In this document: one piece after another, positions 11,646 to 11,692 of the stretch
Layout: each line of letters starts with the position of its first letter
Position numbering within the stretch: the stretch's first letter is position 1
Origin: an uncultured Parvibacter sp.
GTDB lineage: Bacteria; Actinomycetota; Coriobacteriia; Coriobacteriales; Eggerthellaceae
DNA length: 11,692 bases
Reading direction: 5' to 3'
NCBI GenBank assembly: GCA_910587945.1
Contig: CAJUNI010000068.1
Location: 1-11,692 of the forward strand
Translations under genes and position numbers: made by a program
Notes under the pieces: generated by a model
What the model saw: the letters and a program-made list of their open reading frames with translations, nothing else
Database searches by the model: none
Told to the model about the DNA's origin: nothing

Positions 11646-11692
11646 GGGGGTGCGGACAAAAAGTTGGACCGGAATCCGGTCTGGTTAGGAGT
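11646..11692 (+). mobile_element. Probable left end of an IS3-family element (partial)
   Basis: TGCGGACAAAAAGTTGGACC (11651-11670) resembles the terminal inverted repeats of IS3-family elements, which typically begin TG and contain a CAAAAAGTTGGAC-type core. A perfect 15-bp palindrome, GACCGGAATCCGGTC, covers 11667-11681. TTAGGAGT at the edge looks like a ribosome binding site, so the first transposase gene probably starts just beyond the window. The exact boundary (11646 or 11651) cannot be fixed without the other end. Confidence 0.5.

Overview
The window is a nitrate-respiration island, most probably from a Coriobacteriia/Eggerthellaceae-type anaerobic actinobacterium. That placement is inferred, and no rRNA or marker gene confirms it. 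It rests on lipid-anchored and membrane-anchored multiheme cytochromes, GC-rich codons with frequent GTG/TTG starts, and a NapGH system without NapC. The genes give a path from nitrate to ammonium (DNRA) plus part of the machinery that makes c-type cytochromes.

Layout. Bases 2-2668 (+) are a System I cytochrome c maturation block, ccmA-ccmB-ccmC-ccmD-like. ccmA runs off the left edge. Bases 2671-4068 (-) encode a MocR/PdxR-type regulator, with a GntR helix-turn-helix fused to a PLP aminotransferase fold. It is convergent with the ccm block (2 nt between stops) and divergent from the nap genes. Bases 4237-9058 (+) are napG - structured spacer - napA - napB - napD - napH. Bases 9190-11177 (+) are nrfA followed by an NrfH/NapC-like pentaheme cytochrome. 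A strong intrinsic terminator follows (11226-11257). The right end (about 11258-11692) has no convincing gene. It carries REP-like repeats (one copy lies at the nrfH-like stop codon) and, at the edge, what looks like the end of an IS3-family element.

How it works together (inference from families). NapH and NapG pass electrons from menaquinol to NapB and NapA, which reduces nitrate to nitrite. The NrfH-like cytochrome passes electrons from the quinone pool to NrfA, which reduces nitrite to ammonium. All the cytochromes need heme delivered by the Ccm proteins next door.

Most interesting signals. (1) A nearly identical 31-bp site (29/31) with direct repeats spaced exactly 22 bp lies both in the mocR/napG divergent region and between napH and nrfA. 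This suggests that the MocR protein controls nitrate ammonification. (2) A compact, bulged multi-helix RNA with tRNA-like features lies in the napG-napA spacer. (3) The terminal cytochrome has non-standard CX3CH and CX4CH heme sites. (4) NapG lacks one cluster cysteine and the twin-arginine motif. (5) A REP-like repeat appears to be interrupted by an IS end.
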